A DNA stretch of 40,437 nucleotides from NCBI GenBank assembly GCA_030745755.1, contig JASLOA010000035.1, positions 1-40,437 of the forward strand, written 5' to 3'. A program made the position numbers and the translations under genes. The notes beneath the pieces were generated by a model. It had not been told where the DNA came from, did no database searches, and was given only the letters and a program-made list of their open reading frames with translations. This DNA comes from Kiritimatiellia bacterium. GTDB lineage: Bacteria; Verrucomicrobiota; Kiritimatiellia; UBA8416; JABMPJ01. Of this stretch, positions 15,330 through 24,068 are shown piece after piece (the first letter of the stretch is position 1; each line of letters begins with the position of its first letter).

Positions 15330-16715
15330 CTATTCTTTGAACTCACCCACGACATGCGTGATGGAGGCCTTCGCATCGCCCAGAAGCATGCGCGTGTTGG
15401 GCGCGAAGAAGAGCGGGTTGTCCACTCCTGCGAACCCGGCCTTGAGCGAGCGCTTGAGCACAATGCAGACCTTGGCGTTGTCGACGTCGATGATCGGCAT
15501 GCCGTAGAGGGCCGTGCCCTCTTCACGGGCGGCCGGGTTGACCACGTCGTTGGCGCCAATGACAACCGCCACATCCACGTTCGGGATCGTCGGGTTGACA
15601 TCCTGCGGTTCGACGAGCTGCTCATAAGGCACATCGGCTTCGGCCAGGAGCACGTTCATGTGTCCCGGCATACGGCCGGCGACCGGATGGACGCAGTAGC
15701 TGACTTCGCAGCCGTTATCCTCGAGCAGATCGCCCAGCTCCTTCACCACGTGCTGTGCCTGGGCCACGGCCATGCCGTATCCCGGAACGAACACAACTGA
15801 AGAAGCGGCTTCGAGCATCAGGTAGGCATCCTGTGCCGACACGGTCTTGGCTTCGCCCTGGAAGGTCTTGCCTGTGGCCACGGTCGCACCCACACCCGCG
15901 AACATCACGTTCGCCAGCGAGCGGTTCATGGCGCGGCACATGATACTGGTTAGGATCAGGCCACTGGCCCCGACGAGGGAACCGGCCACAATGAGCACAT
16001 TGTTCATGATCACGAAACCGGCCGCACAGGCCGCCAGTCCGGAATAGCTGTTGAGCAGCGCAATCACGACGGGCATATCCGCACCGCCGATCGGAATCGT
16101 CACCAGGACGCCGAGGATCATCGACACCACGACCATCCCAATGAAGACGCCATACGTTGAGGCCGGGTTCATGCAGAACATCACCGCCGCCGCAACCGCG
16201 ATGAGAAGCAACGCACCGTTGACGAGCTGCTGCCCCTTGAAGAGGATCGGCTTGCCATCCATCTTCCCGGCCAGCTTGGCGTAGGCAATCATACTGCCGG
16301 AGAAGGTGACTCCGCCGATCAGGACGGTAGCACCGATGGCCACCAGCGTGAACAGGCTGCCCTCGCCCTGGGTCGCAATCTTGTGGTACTCGGCCCACCC
16401 CACCAGCAGGCTGGCGAGTCCGCCGAACCCGTTGAAGAGCCCGACCATTTCAGGCATGGATGTCATCTTCACCAGGCGCGCGGCCGCGGCACCGATGACA
16501 GAACCGATCACCGCGCCGGTGACGATCCACATCCACTGGATCTCCGTATTTGGGTTCTGATCAGCCAGCAGGAGTGTGGCCACGATGGCAATCAGCATAC
16601 CGACGGAAGACACCAGGTTTCCTTTGCGGGCCGTGGTCGCTTTGCTCAGCATCTTGAGGCCGTAGATGAACAGGATGGACGCTGCAATGTAGAGATAATC
16701 TCGAAGGTTCTGCAT
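15330..16715 (-). CDS. pntB: NAD(P) transhydrogenase subunit beta
   Basis: PntB forms part of the proton channel and the NADP(H)-binding domain III of the transhydrogenase that uses the proton gradient to reduce NADP+ with NADH. It has 461 residues: about nine membrane helices, then a soluble C-terminal domain with GYGMAVAQAQHVV, GRMPGHMNVLLAEADVPY, VIGANDVVNPAAR and KAGFAGVDNPLFF, all family signatures. It starts 2 bp after the pntAB stop. The three pnt genes are one operon with separate alpha subunits, as in Rhodospirillum rubrum. Confidence 0.95.
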   Translation of the reverse strand: MQNLRDYLYIAASILFIYGLKMLSKATTARKGNLVSSVGMLIAIVATLLLADQNPNTEIQWMWIVTGAVIGSVIGAAAARLVKMTSMPEMVGLFNGFGGLASLLVGWAEYHKIATQGEGSLFTLVAIGATVLIGGVTFSGSMIAYAKLAGKMDGKPILFKGQQLVNGALLLIAVAAAVMFCMNPASTYGVFIGMVVVSMILGVLVTIPIGGADMPVVIALLNSYSGLAACAAGFVIMNNVLIVAGSLVGASGLILTSIMCRAMNRSLANVMFAGVGATVATGKTFQGEAKTVSAQDAYLMLEAASSVVFVPGYGMAVAQAQHVVKELGDLLEDNGCEVSYCVHPVAGRMPGHMNVLLAEADVPYEQLVEPQDVNPTIPNVDVAVVIGANDVVNPAAREEGTALYGMPIIDVDNAKVCIVLKRSLKAGFAGVDNPLFFAPNTRMLLGDAKASITHVVGEFKE

Positions 16716-16717
16716 GA

Positions 16718-17143
16718 TTACTTCCCCTTCTTCTGCTGGAACATGCCCAGCATGCGGTCGGTAACCAGGTAGCCACCCACCACGTTAATCATGGCCAAGC
16801 CTACGGCGAGTGTACCCAGTACAATCATGGCCGGTTCACTTGTGTCCTTTACCGCCAGCGCCAGCAGCGCACCCACGATCGAGATACCCGAGATCGCGTT
16901 TGATCCGGACATCAGCGGAGTGTGCAACTGTGACGGCACCTTGGCGATCAACTCGACCCCAAGAAAGATCGCCAGCACAAACACGAAGAAAAGCAACCCC
17001 ATTAAGGCAGCACTGCTTCCCTTCTCTGCACACGCCGTGACCGTCTCAACAGGACAACAGGCGGCGTCATCTGCCTGGGCAAGAACCGCACCGGCGGTCA
17101 CCCCCAGGACGCACGCAATAAGCAAGAATCGCTTCAGTATCAT
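16718..17143 (-). CDS. pntAB: NAD(P) transhydrogenase subunit alpha, membrane part
   Basis: The small membrane domain of the alpha subunit, 141 residues. The core from about residue 46 has three helices and the conserved KVPSQLHTPLMSGSNAISGI stretch. Unlike usual forms of about 90-100 residues, it carries an extra N-terminus of about 45 residues that looks like a signal peptide (FLLIACVLGVTAGAVLAQ) followed by a short Cys-rich segment (four Cys between about 29 and 38). Its start overlaps the pntAA stop by one base (TAATG), so translation is coupled. Confidence 0.92.
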   Translation of the reverse strand: MILKRFLLIACVLGVTAGAVLAQADDAACCPVETVTACAEKGSSAALMGLLFFVFVLAIFLGVELIAKVPSQLHTPLMSGSNAISGISIVGALLALAVKDTSEPAMIVLGTLAVGLAMINVVGGYLVTDRMLGMFQQKKGK

Positions 17144-18291
17144 TATTCGTCTCCCTTGCCCTCGACGAGGGACTTGATCGTCTCGTTCCGGATCACGCCA
17201 TCCTGGACAACCAGGCAGCCGTCTATGATCTCGTCTTCCGTCTTCAGCGGCATGGCCTTGGCCTCGGCATCCCAGAAATGCTCAACCAGGTTGAACAGGT
17301 TGCTGGAGTACATCAGGCTGGCATCGGCGGCCACATGGCCGGCCAGGTTGCCCAAGCCGATAATACGCACACCGTTGACATCCACTTCCTCGCCCAGTAC
17401 CGACCCTTCGACGTTCCCGCCGCTCTCGACGGCCATATCGACAATGATGCTGCCAGGCTTCATGGCCGCCACCATCTCAGCCGTGAGGATGCGAGGCGCC
17501 GGACGGCCGAAGAGCTGGGCCGTGGTAATCACGACGTCCGCCCCGGCGGCATGCTTGGCCATGGTCTGGCGCTGCTTCTCAAGCTGTTCGGGGGTCAATT
17601 CCTTGGCATAGCCATCCTTGGTCTGACCGGTCTCACCCAGGTCCACTTTGACGAAGCGTGCGCCGAGCGACTCAACCTGCTCCGCCACCACGGGACGGGT
17701 GTCGAACGCTTCTACGCGGGCGCCCATTCGCTTGGCCGTGGCAATCGCCTGCAGACCCGCGACGCCGGCGCCAATAATGAAGACCTTGGACGGCGGAATG
17801 GTACCGGAAGGCGTCATCATCATGGGGTAGATCCGGTTCATCCGTTCGGCCGCAAGAACAACGGCGACGTAACCGGCCAGGTTGGCCTGTGAGCTGAGCG
17901 CGTCCATCTTCTGCGCCAGCGTCGTACGCGGAATCATCTCCATACTGATGGCCGCGACACCGGCCGCCTGGAGCTGTTTGACCAGTTCGGTTTCCCGGAA
18001 CGGGTCCAGGTAGCTGACATGAATGCAGCCCTTCTTCATCTGGGCCACGTCCTCGGAGGACGGCTTGCCCAGCCGCAGAATCATGTCGGCCTCGCGCAGC
18101 AGTGCCGCACGGTCTGACGATACCGTCGCACCCGCCTCTGTATATGCCTCATCAGCAAACCCGATGCGCGCGCCGAGGCCCGCTTCCACCTGCAGGACAG
18201 CCCCAAGCTCAACCAGCTTGGCGGCATCGCCCGGCACCAGCGGTACACGCGTTTCGCTCGTGCCCACTTCACCCAATACCACAATGTTCAT
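17143..18291 (-). CDS. pntAA: NAD(P) transhydrogenase subunit alpha, NAD-binding part
   Basis: The soluble NAD(H)-binding domain I, 382 residues, related to alanine dehydrogenase. Visible motifs are ETRVPLVPGDAAKLVELG at the start, the region near QANLAGYVAV, the Rossmann fold VFIIGAGVAGLQAIATAKRMGA followed by an acidic Asp for the NAD ribose, and RVEAFDTRP. The start is ATG 18291, with AGGTGG 6 bp upstream; the GTG three codons earlier overlaps that site. It leads the operon pntAA-pntAB-pntB and diverges from rpmE. Confidence 0.94.
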   Translation of the reverse strand: MNIVVLGEVGTSETRVPLVPGDAAKLVELGAVLQVEAGLGARIGFADEAYTEAGATVSSDRAALLREADMILRLGKPSSEDVAQMKKGCIHVSYLDPFRETELVKQLQAAGVAAISMEMIPRTTLAQKMDALSSQANLAGYVAVVLAAERMNRIYPMMMTPSGTIPPSKVFIIGAGVAGLQAIATAKRMGARVEAFDTRPVVAEQVESLGARFVKVDLGETGQTKDGYAKELTPEQLEKQRQTMAKHAAGADVVITTAQLFGRPAPRILTAEMVAAMKPGSIIVDMAVESGGNVEGSVLGEEVDVNGVRIIGLGNLAGHVAADASLMYSSNLFNLVEHFWDAEAKAMPLKTEDEIIDGCLVVQDGVIRNETIKSLVEGKGDE

Positions 18292-18392
18292 AGTGTCCAC
18301 CTTTCACTCACTATTCGAAAGACCAGACATGATAGGAGCACCCCACGCGCAAGACAAGCGCATAGGTCACCTTTTCGGGTTGAATTCCCCGC

Positions 18393-18421
18393 TTGCATTC
18401 ACGCCGGTCCCTGTGTACAGT
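18393..18421 (+). promoter_or_regulatory. sigma-70-type promoter for rpmE
   Basis: TTGCAT (18393-18398) and TACAGT (18416-18421) are separated by exactly 17 bp in the gap between divergent pntAA and rpmE. Transcription would begin near 18428, leaving a short leader with AGGGAG before the rpmE ATG. This is a sequence match only. Confidence 0.4.
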
Positions 18422-18453
18422 TCCGCGCTTGATTTGAACGAGGATAGGGAGTT

Positions 18454-18663
18454 ATGAGAAAGAATATTCATCCTACATACGAAGATGCGACCATCACCTG
18501 TGCCTGTGGCAACGTGATTGAGACCCGTTCCACGGTGAAAGACATGCACGTTAATACATGCTCGGCCTGCCATCCGTTCTATACGGGACAGTCCACGTTT
18601 ATTGACGCCGAAGGACGCGTTGAGCAGTTCCGCCGCCGTTACGCGGCCGCTGCCAGCAAGTAG
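18454..18663 (+). CDS. rpmE: 50S ribosomal protein L31
   Basis: Ribosomal protein bL31, 69 residues, located at the central protuberance of the large subunit. It begins MRKNIHPTYEDATITCACGN and keeps all four zinc-binding Cys (16, 18, 36, 39), so it is the zinc-containing form rather than the Cys-less type made under zinc shortage. The signature HPFYTGQ is present. AGGGAG precedes the ATG. The order rpmE-prfA-prmC is conserved in many bacteria. Confidence 0.96.
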   Translation: MRKNIHPTYEDATITCACGNVIETRSTVKDMHVNTCSACHPFYTGQSTFIDAEGRVEQFRRRYAAAASK

Positions 18664-18675
18664 CTGTCTCAGAGG

Positions 18676-18712
18676 TCAGGCCGGGAGTGAGCAAACGCTC
18701 AACCCGGCCTGA
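18676..18712 (+). terminator. hairpin after rpmE
   Basis: TCAGGCCGGG (18676-18685) pairs perfectly with CCCGGCCTGA (18703-18712), and the loop contains a further TGAGC/GCTCA stem. There is no T-run, so termination would be weak or need another factor, and it may partly insulate rpmE from prfA. Confidence 0.5.
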
Positions 18713-18734
18713 ACTGTGCCAAGGCCAGAAGAAA

Positions 18735-18849
18735 GGCAACCACAAAGACACGAAGACACCAGGAGGGAGGAAGGTTGGCCTTGGGCCCTGATAGACCCGC
18801 GGTTATCCTTCCCATTACTTTGTGTCTTAGTGCCTTGGTGGCTGCATTT
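18735..18849. repeat. inverted repeat of the CCACAAAGACACGAAG type, copy 3
   Basis: The left arm (about 18738-18760, AACCACAAAGACACGAAGAC) and right arm (about 18818-18845, ACTTTGTGTCTTAGTGCCTT) flank a central part of about 60 bp. The right arm ends about 10 bp before the prfA start codon, so the element provides the prfA leader sequence. Confidence 0.6.
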
Positions 18850-18859
18850 TGTGGGGCAT

Positions 18860-19945
18860 ATGATTAACAACGAGCACATTGAGCGGATGCTGGCGCGGAT
18901 TCCGGAGATTGAGACGGAACTGTCTCAGCCGGAGACCGTTTCCAACCAGAATCGTTACCGCGAGTTGCTCCGCGAGCATTCCGGACTGAAGAAGCTCGAG
19001 GGCAAGGCGGGGCATTTCCAATCGATCAGCACCGAGATGGCGGGCAACCGTGAACTGCTGGACGATCCCGAGCTCGATCCGGAGCTGCGTGAGATGGCCG
19101 AGGCGGAACTGGCGCGCCTGGAACCCCAATTGCCTGAGGCGGAAAAGGAACTGATGGTGGCCCTGCTGCCCGAGGATCCCGATGAAGACCGCAACGCCAT
19201 CGTGGAAGTGCGCGCCGGCACCGGCGGGGACGAAGCCGCCCTCTTTGCAGGCGACCTCTTCCGCATGTACAGTCGCTTCGCCGAAGCACAGGGCTGGAAG
19301 ATCGGCGTGATCGATGCCAGCACAAGCGACATGGGCGGCTACAAGGAGGTCGTCTTCAAAGTCGAGGGCTCCGGCGCGTTTGGTGCCATGACCTACGAAA
19401 GTGGCGGCCATCGTGTCCAGCGCGTACCCGTAACCGAATCGCAGGGGCGCATCCACACCTCCGCCGCCACCGTGGCGGTCTTTCCCGAAGCCGAACCCCA
19501 GGACGATATTGAATTGCCGCCCGACGAAGTACGGATCGACATCTTTCGTTCTTCCGGGCCCGGCGGCCAGAGCGTCAATACAACCGACTCGGCGGTACGC
19601 CTTACGCATATTCCCACCGGCATCACCGTGCAATGCCAGGACGAGAAGTCCCAGCATCGCAACAGGGAAAAGGCCATGGCCGTCCTCAAGTCACGCATCC
19701 TCGACATGCGACGACGCGAGGAGGCCGAGAAGAAGGGCGACGCACGGCGTACCTTGATCGGATCCGGCGACCGCAGTCAGCGCATCCGCACCTACAACTT
19801 CCCACAGAACCGGCTGACGGATCATCGCGTTAACCTGGCTCTGTACAGCCTGGATCGCATCATGGAAGGCGATCTGACCGCTCTCGTAGACGCCCTGCGC
19901 CAACATGATGTGGAACTGCGGCTCGAAGAGCTGGGAACGGAATGA
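18860..19945 (+). CDS. prfA: peptide chain release factor 1
   Basis: RF1 recognises UAA and UAG stop codons and triggers peptide release. The protein has 361 residues, the normal length. The stop-recognition P-x-T motif is PVT (190-192, where E. coli has PAT), followed by [15 protein letters not shown]. The catalytic GGQ is at 235-237 in [10 protein letters not shown]. The longer frame from 18716 starts in a repeat; ATG 18860 gives the standard N-terminus. The stop is one base before the prmC ATG. Confidence 0.96.
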   Translation: MINNEHIERMLARIPEIETELSQPETVSNQNRYRELLREHSGLKKLEGKAGHFQSISTEMAGNRELLDDPELDPELREMAEAELARLEPQLPEAEKELMVALLPEDPDEDRNAIVEVRAGTGGDEAALFAGDLFRMYSRFAEAQGWKIGVIDASTSDMGGYKEVVFKVEGSGAFGAMTYESGGHRVQRVPVTESQGRIHTSAATVAVFPEAEPQDDIELPPDEVRIDIFRSSGPGGQSVNTTDSAVRLTHIPTGITVQCQDEKSQHRNREKAMAVLKSRILDMRRREEAEKKGDARRTLIGSGDRSQRIRTYNFPQNRLTDHRVNLALYSLDRIMEGDLTALVDALRQHDVELRLEELGTE

Positions 19946-19946
19946 T

Positions 19947-20804
19947 ATGAGCAATGCGCCCGCCACGGTGAAGCATGTGCTCGAATCCGGCGCCACGTTT
20001 CTCGAGGCCCGCGCGGTCACCGAGGCCCGCCTGAAGTGCGAACTCCTTGCTGCTCGCCTGCTGCAATGCCCACGACTCGAGCTCTATCTGCAATTTGACC
20101 GTGCCCTGAGTGATGCTCACGTCGGCGCCATGCGCCGCGGAATCAAGCGTCTTGAAGCCGGCGAACCCATCCAGCACATTCTGGGCGAAACCACGTTCCA
20201 TGGACATCGCTTCAAAGTGGATACGCGCGCGCTGGTTCCTCGCTCCGAAACCGAGCTGCTGGTCCAGGCCGTACTCGACTGGGAGCCACTGGCCGAGGAC
20301 GCACTGGTCGTGGATGTCGGCACCGGGTCGGGCTGTATCGCCATCAGCCTTGTGCTGGTCCGGCCGGACCTGCGCTGCGTGGGAATCGATATCAGCGAGG
20401 ATGCACTCGCACTGGCCCGCGAGAACGCCGCCGCCCTGGGCGTCGAAACGCGCGTTGCGTTTGCGGGGGCTGACCTTTCAGACTGCGTCGAGCCCGAGAG
20501 CGTGGATGCCATTGTGGCCAACCTGCCCTATATCGCGAGTGAAGCGTGCGACAGGCTCCCGCGCGACGTGCGCGATTTCGATCCCCGCACCGCACTCGAC
20601 GGCGGCGCTGACGGCCTGGACGTGATTCGCGATATCGTACCCGATGCAGCCATTGTGCTGCGTCCGGGCGGACGCATCTTTCTTGAGATCGGAGCCGACC
20701 AGGCGACAGCGGTAAAGGAAATCCTGAAGGCCGAGGGCTTCAAAGCCATCACGATCAGCCAGGATCTTGCCGGACGGGACCGGATTGCGATGGGGACGAT
20801 TTAG
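19947..20804 (+). CDS. prmC: release factor glutamine methyltransferase
   Basis: PrmC methylates the Gln of the GGQ motif in release factors, using SAM. It has 285 residues: a helical N-domain, then a Rossmann methyltransferase with VVDVGTGSGCIAI (121-133) for SAM. The active-site motif, normally NPPY, reads NLPY (192-195) followed by IASEACDRLP. Asn and Tyr are kept and only the first Pro is changed. It follows prfA by one base, consistent with coupled synthesis of enzyme and substrate. The start at 19947 is fixed by that arrangement. Confidence 0.93.
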   Translation: MSNAPATVKHVLESGATFLEARAVTEARLKCELLAARLLQCPRLELYLQFDRALSDAHVGAMRRGIKRLEAGEPIQHILGETTFHGHRFKVDTRALVPRSETELLVQAVLDWEPLAEDALVVDVGTGSGCIAISLVLVRPDLRCVGIDISEDALALARENAAALGVETRVAFAGADLSDCVEPESVDAIVANLPYIASEACDRLPRDVRDFDPRTALDGGADGLDVIRDIVPDAAIVLRPGGRIFLEIGADQATAVKEILKAEGFKAITISQDLAGRDRIAMGTI

Positions 20805-20807
20805 TCC

Positions 20808-20884
20808 GGCCCGCCCGGAGGTCGGGCCCTACCCGGCACATGGCTCAGTCGAACGTAAGGTAGGGCCCGATCTCCGAGCGGGCC
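20808..20884. repeat. 26-bp inverted repeat between convergent genes (family E copy 1)
   Basis: The arms 20808-20833 and 20859-20884 are complementary over 26 bp with only two mismatches, both G-T pairs in RNA, around a 25-bp loop. The inner ends read GGGCCCTACC and GGTAGGGCCC. It fills the whole gap between the convergent prmC and phosphatase genes and could act as a terminator for both. A related but interrupted element is at 25072-25326. Confidence 0.7.
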
Positions 20885-20889
20885 GCGAC

Positions 20890-22359
20890 TCAATCCTTCA
20901 ACCTGAACAACACCTCGTTCAGATCGGATGGGGCTCCCGCTTCTTCCAGAAGCGCCAGGTGCGGCGCGAAGTTCCCAATATCGAGCAGGTGATGGGCGTC
21001 GCCCCCGAGGGCCAGTTTCACCCCGCGCTCCATGCACAGTGTCACGAATTCGATGGGAGGACCGCCCATATGGAGGTTGATCTCAGCCGCCGTGTTGCTA
21101 CGGTGCAGCGCCTCGACAGCGTGCTCGATGATAGGGCGACTGATATCGATGCCATCGCGCCTGATGATGCGGAACGGGTGGGCGAGGACATCAACACCTT
21201 GCGCAACGATGGCGTCCACCATCCAGCAGAACTCCTCAATCACGGCGCGGGCATCCCACCGATCATGCTCCAGCGTGGTCATACGGTGGATGGATCCAAG
21301 CAGATAGTCGGCACGCCGCCTGTCACGATCCTGCAGCACGGCACGCCCCTGGTAGTCGAAGTCGAGCTCCAGCCCCACACGCACATCCGGTCCACGCACG
21401 GCCGCGCCCCCCTCAAAGTAGGCGTCCATCCGGTTGGCGTACGGGGTTAGGCCCTCGACACCTTCGCGGTGACAGCGACCGCTCCAGTAGTCCTCCTCGG
21501 TGAAGTAAAGCTGACCGGAATGCTCAGCGAACCCGACTTGGGCCATGCCGAAACGGCGGCCCAGGTCAACGCCGCGCGCAAACTCGGAATCCTGCGCGCA
21601 GTAGCCGAACTCTGTATGAATATGGTAGTCGCACAACCCCATGGCCGGGTCCACAGCGAGAGAACGCGACTCGGACGTGACGCGGTCGCCATCCAGCCGA
21701 ATCACCAGCAGTTCAAACGGCGACACATAAAGCGCAGGTGCCGTGACAAGGGTGGTGGGTCCGATCCTGAGCGGTTGATGCCCGCGGTGGTAGTGTCCAC
21801 TGATGCAGAGCTGAACATCCGCGTCGTTCATGGCCTCAATGATGGGTTCCGCATCGACATGGTTGTAAGGACAGTCCACGGCACCATCCGGGAAAACCGG
21901 CACATGCTGAAGCGCGATGATGGAACCATCGAACCCTTCGCGGGCCCGGCGGAACCGCTCCAACTCCGCCGCGGGACGCGCGGCGCAGTACCCGGGGCGG
22001 TCCTCATCGATAAACGGCAGTACCCGCATGCCCGCCACATCCATGATGTCAGGCGGGCGGTCGAAACTGTCATAGAACGCCTCGGTGTCCCCATCATGAT
22101 TGCCGGGGATGATGACGTGCGGTCCGTGCAAATGCTGCAGGATATCTCGCAGGCAGTTGCGTTCGGTAATCGCCGTGGGCGCATCGCCATCCCCCAGCAG
22201 ATCTCCAACCAGCAACGTGACATCGGGCTTGATGATGTCATTGAGGTGAGTCACGGCACGGTAGAGCAGGATGTCGCCGATCTCGCCGTCACGCCTCCCC
22301 TCCTCGCTCCACCCGTAGTGGAGATCAGCAATAACGGCGATGGTCCGAGCAGTTGACAT
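20890..22359 (-). CDS. metallophosphoesterase-PHP domain fusion phosphatase
   Basis: A 489-residue cytoplasmic protein joining two different metal-dependent phosphatase folds. Residues 1-225 are a calcineurin-like phosphoesterase with a full motif set: D12-x-H14, GD (52-53), GNHD (86-89), H152 and GHYH (188-191). Residues 243-489 are a PHP domain with HIH (246-248), EH (279-280), E331, H358, H394 and GGDAHH (D454, H456), the pattern of HisJ-type histidinol phosphatases. Both metal sites look intact. The substrate is unknown; a phosphoester or nucleotide is likely, and a role as the missing histidinol phosphatase is possible but unproven. The start at ATG 22359 removes 52 shadow residues upstream. 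It diverges from serA. Confidence 0.8.
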   Translation of the reverse strand: MSTARTIAVIADLHYGWSEEGRRDGEIGDILLYRAVTHLNDIIKPDVTLLVGDLLGDGDAPTAITERNCLRDILQHLHGPHVIIPGNHDGDTEAFYDSFDRPPDIMDVAGMRVLPFIDEDRPGYCAARPAAELERFRRAREGFDGSIIALQHVPVFPDGAVDCPYNHVDAEPIIEAMNDADVQLCISGHYHRGHQPLRIGPTTLVTAPALYVSPFELLVIRLDGDRVTSESRSLAVDPAMGLCDYHIHTEFGYCAQDSEFARGVDLGRRFGMAQVGFAEHSGQLYFTEEDYWSGRCHREGVEGLTPYANRMDAYFEGGAAVRGPDVRVGLELDFDYQGRAVLQDRDRRRADYLLGSIHRMTTLEHDRWDARAVIEEFCWMVDAIVAQGVDVLAHPFRIIRRDGIDISRPIIEHAVEALHRSNTAAEINLHMGGPPIEFVTLCMERGVKLALGGDAHHLLDIGNFAPHLALLEEAGAPSDLNEVLFRLKD

Positions 22360-22490
22360 CGCACCATACTGCCCCCATTGGCCATCGCTCTCAAGCAGAA
22401 CCGCGTTGCGCCGGAGTTCCAGATTGATTAGGCGGGATGATCGCGCTAACGTGTCGCTTTCATTTTTGGGGGTAACGCGAGGACAAGGAT

Positions 22491-24068
22491 ATGAAGAAGG
22501 TACTGATTCCCACAAAGCTGGACGGGGTGGCCGGGGAGATCCTGGAAGAGAATGGCAACTATGTCGTGATCCAGGACGAGGCTACCGAACTGAAGGACCT
22601 GGTTTCCGCCCATTCGGATACGTATGCCCTCATCGTTCGCAGTGAGAAGGTGACACCCGAGATCATCGACCTGCTGCCCAACCTGCAGGTGGTGGTACGG
22701 GCCGGGGCCGGGTTCAACACGATCGATACGGTCTATGCACGCTCCAAGGGCATCGACGTGATGAACACGCCGGGGGCCAACTCCAACGCCGTGGCCGAAG
22801 AGGTCGTCGCCATGATCCTGGCCGATGCCCGCCATCTCATCCCGGCCGATGCCTCCACGCGCGCGGGCAAATGGGAGAAGAAGAAGTTCATGGGCCGCGA
22901 GCTCGCGAATAAAACCGTCGGTATTGTAGGTCTCGGCAATATCGGCCGACTGGTTGCCAGGCGCATCAGTGGATTCGATTGCCGACTGCTCGGATTTGAC
23001 CCCGTGATCTCCAGCGAACGCGCCAGAGAGGTGGACGTCACGCTCACCGATCTCCAGACCATCTTCACAGAATGTGACTACATCACGCTGCACATCCCCG
23101 AGAACGATGATACACGCGGGATCATCAACGAGGAGCTTCTCTCGCTGGCCAAAGAGGGCGCAACTATTGTGAACTGTGCCCGGGCCGGAATCCTGAACGA
23201 GAACGCCTTCCGCAAAGCCAAGGCGGGGCGCGGCATTCGCCTTCTCAACGACGTTTACCCGAAAGATGCCGAAGGCGACAAGACGGTTGCCGATATCGCC
23301 GACATCATGCTGCCCCATCTCGGCGCCAGCACGAAGGAAGCCAACTTCAACGCGGCCCGTCGCGCGGCTGAGGAGTTGATCGACCTGGACTACAAGGGCG
23401 TAACCAGCTTCATCGTCAACCGTGACATCCCGGATGGGCTGGACGAGGCCTACTGCGAGCTGGCCAACACGCTGGCCCGTCTGTGCCGCAACATTGTCGG
23501 CCGTCAGAGCGCACTCAAGATGGTTGAAACCAGCTTCTACGGCGACCTCGAACCCTATGCCAACTGGCTGGCCGTTCCGATCGTGGCCGGTATCTGGGAA
23601 GACTTCGAAAGGGGCATGGACTACCATGCCGCCTTCAATTACCTCGACGAGATGGGCATCGAGTATGTCTCGCGTGAAGTCGACGCGAGCAAGGGATACG
23701 GCAATTCCATCACGCTCGATCTGACCAGCGAAGTCGACTCCGACTCTCTGCGACGCATCAGTGTGCGCGGCACACTGGCCGAAGGCAATATGATGGTTGC
23801 CCGTATCAACGAGTTCGACCGGCTCTACTTCGAGCCGCTGGGGCACACCGTGTTCTTCCTGTACGACGACCGTCCGGGCGTGATTGGTGTGATTGGTCGG
23901 GCCCTGGCTGAGAGCGAGGTCAACATCGAGGACATGCGCAACCCGCATGACCCCAACACCAACCGCTCGCTGGCGATCCTCAAGGTGAATCAGCGCGTGC
24001 CGGATGCGATCATCGACGCCATCAGCCAGGAAATCAACAGTATCGCGGCCTTCCACATCACGCTGTGA
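22491..24068 (+). CDS. serA: D-3-phosphoglycerate dehydrogenase
   Basis: The first step of serine synthesis, oxidising 3-phosphoglycerate with NAD+. It has 525 residues with the long (type I) layout: catalytic and NAD domains (about 1-310, VGIVGLGNIGRLVARRI near 143-159), an intervening domain, and a C-terminal ACT domain (about 445-525, FFLYDDRPGVIGVIGRAL) for likely feedback control. Catalytic Arg231 (NCARAG) and His276 (LPHLGAST) are present. At the place of the usual catalytic Glu (DVFxxE) the sequence is DVYPKD, with Asp259. The start has AGGA upstream. The stop overlaps the GTG start of the sigma factor by 4 bp. Confidence 0.9.
   Translation: MKKVLIPTKLDGVAGEILEENGNYVVIQDEATELKDLVSAHSDTYALIVRSEKVTPEIIDLLPNLQVVVRAGAGFNTIDTVYARSKGIDVMNTPGANSNAVAEEVVAMILADARHLIPADASTRAGKWEKKKFMGRELANKTVGIVGLGNIGRLVARRISGFDCRLLGFDPVISSERAREVDVTLTDLQTIFTECDYITLHIPENDDTRGIINEELLSLAKEGATIVNCARAGILNENAFRKAKAGRGIRLLNDVYPKDAEGDKTVADIADIMLPHLGASTKEANFNAARRAAEELIDLDYKGVTSFIVNRDIPDGLDEAYCELANTLARLCRNIVGRQSALKMVETSFYGDLEPYANWLAVPIVAGIWEDFERGMDYHAAFNYLDEMGIEYVSREVDASKGYGNSITLDLTSEVDSDSLRRISVRGTLAEGNMMVARINEFDRLYFEPLGHTVFFLYDDRPGVIGVIGRALAESEVNIEDMRNPHDPNTNRSLAILKVNQRVPDAIIDAISQEINSIAAFHITL

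Noticed and set aside
18860..18862. Longer prfA start at 18716
   Set aside because: The extra 48 residues are encoded by an interspersed inverted repeat. The standard RF1 N-terminus begins at 18860.
22446..24056. 536-residue minus-strand frame over serA
   Set aside because: It is long only because of codon bias on the opposite strand. serA has full motifs and coupled neighbours.
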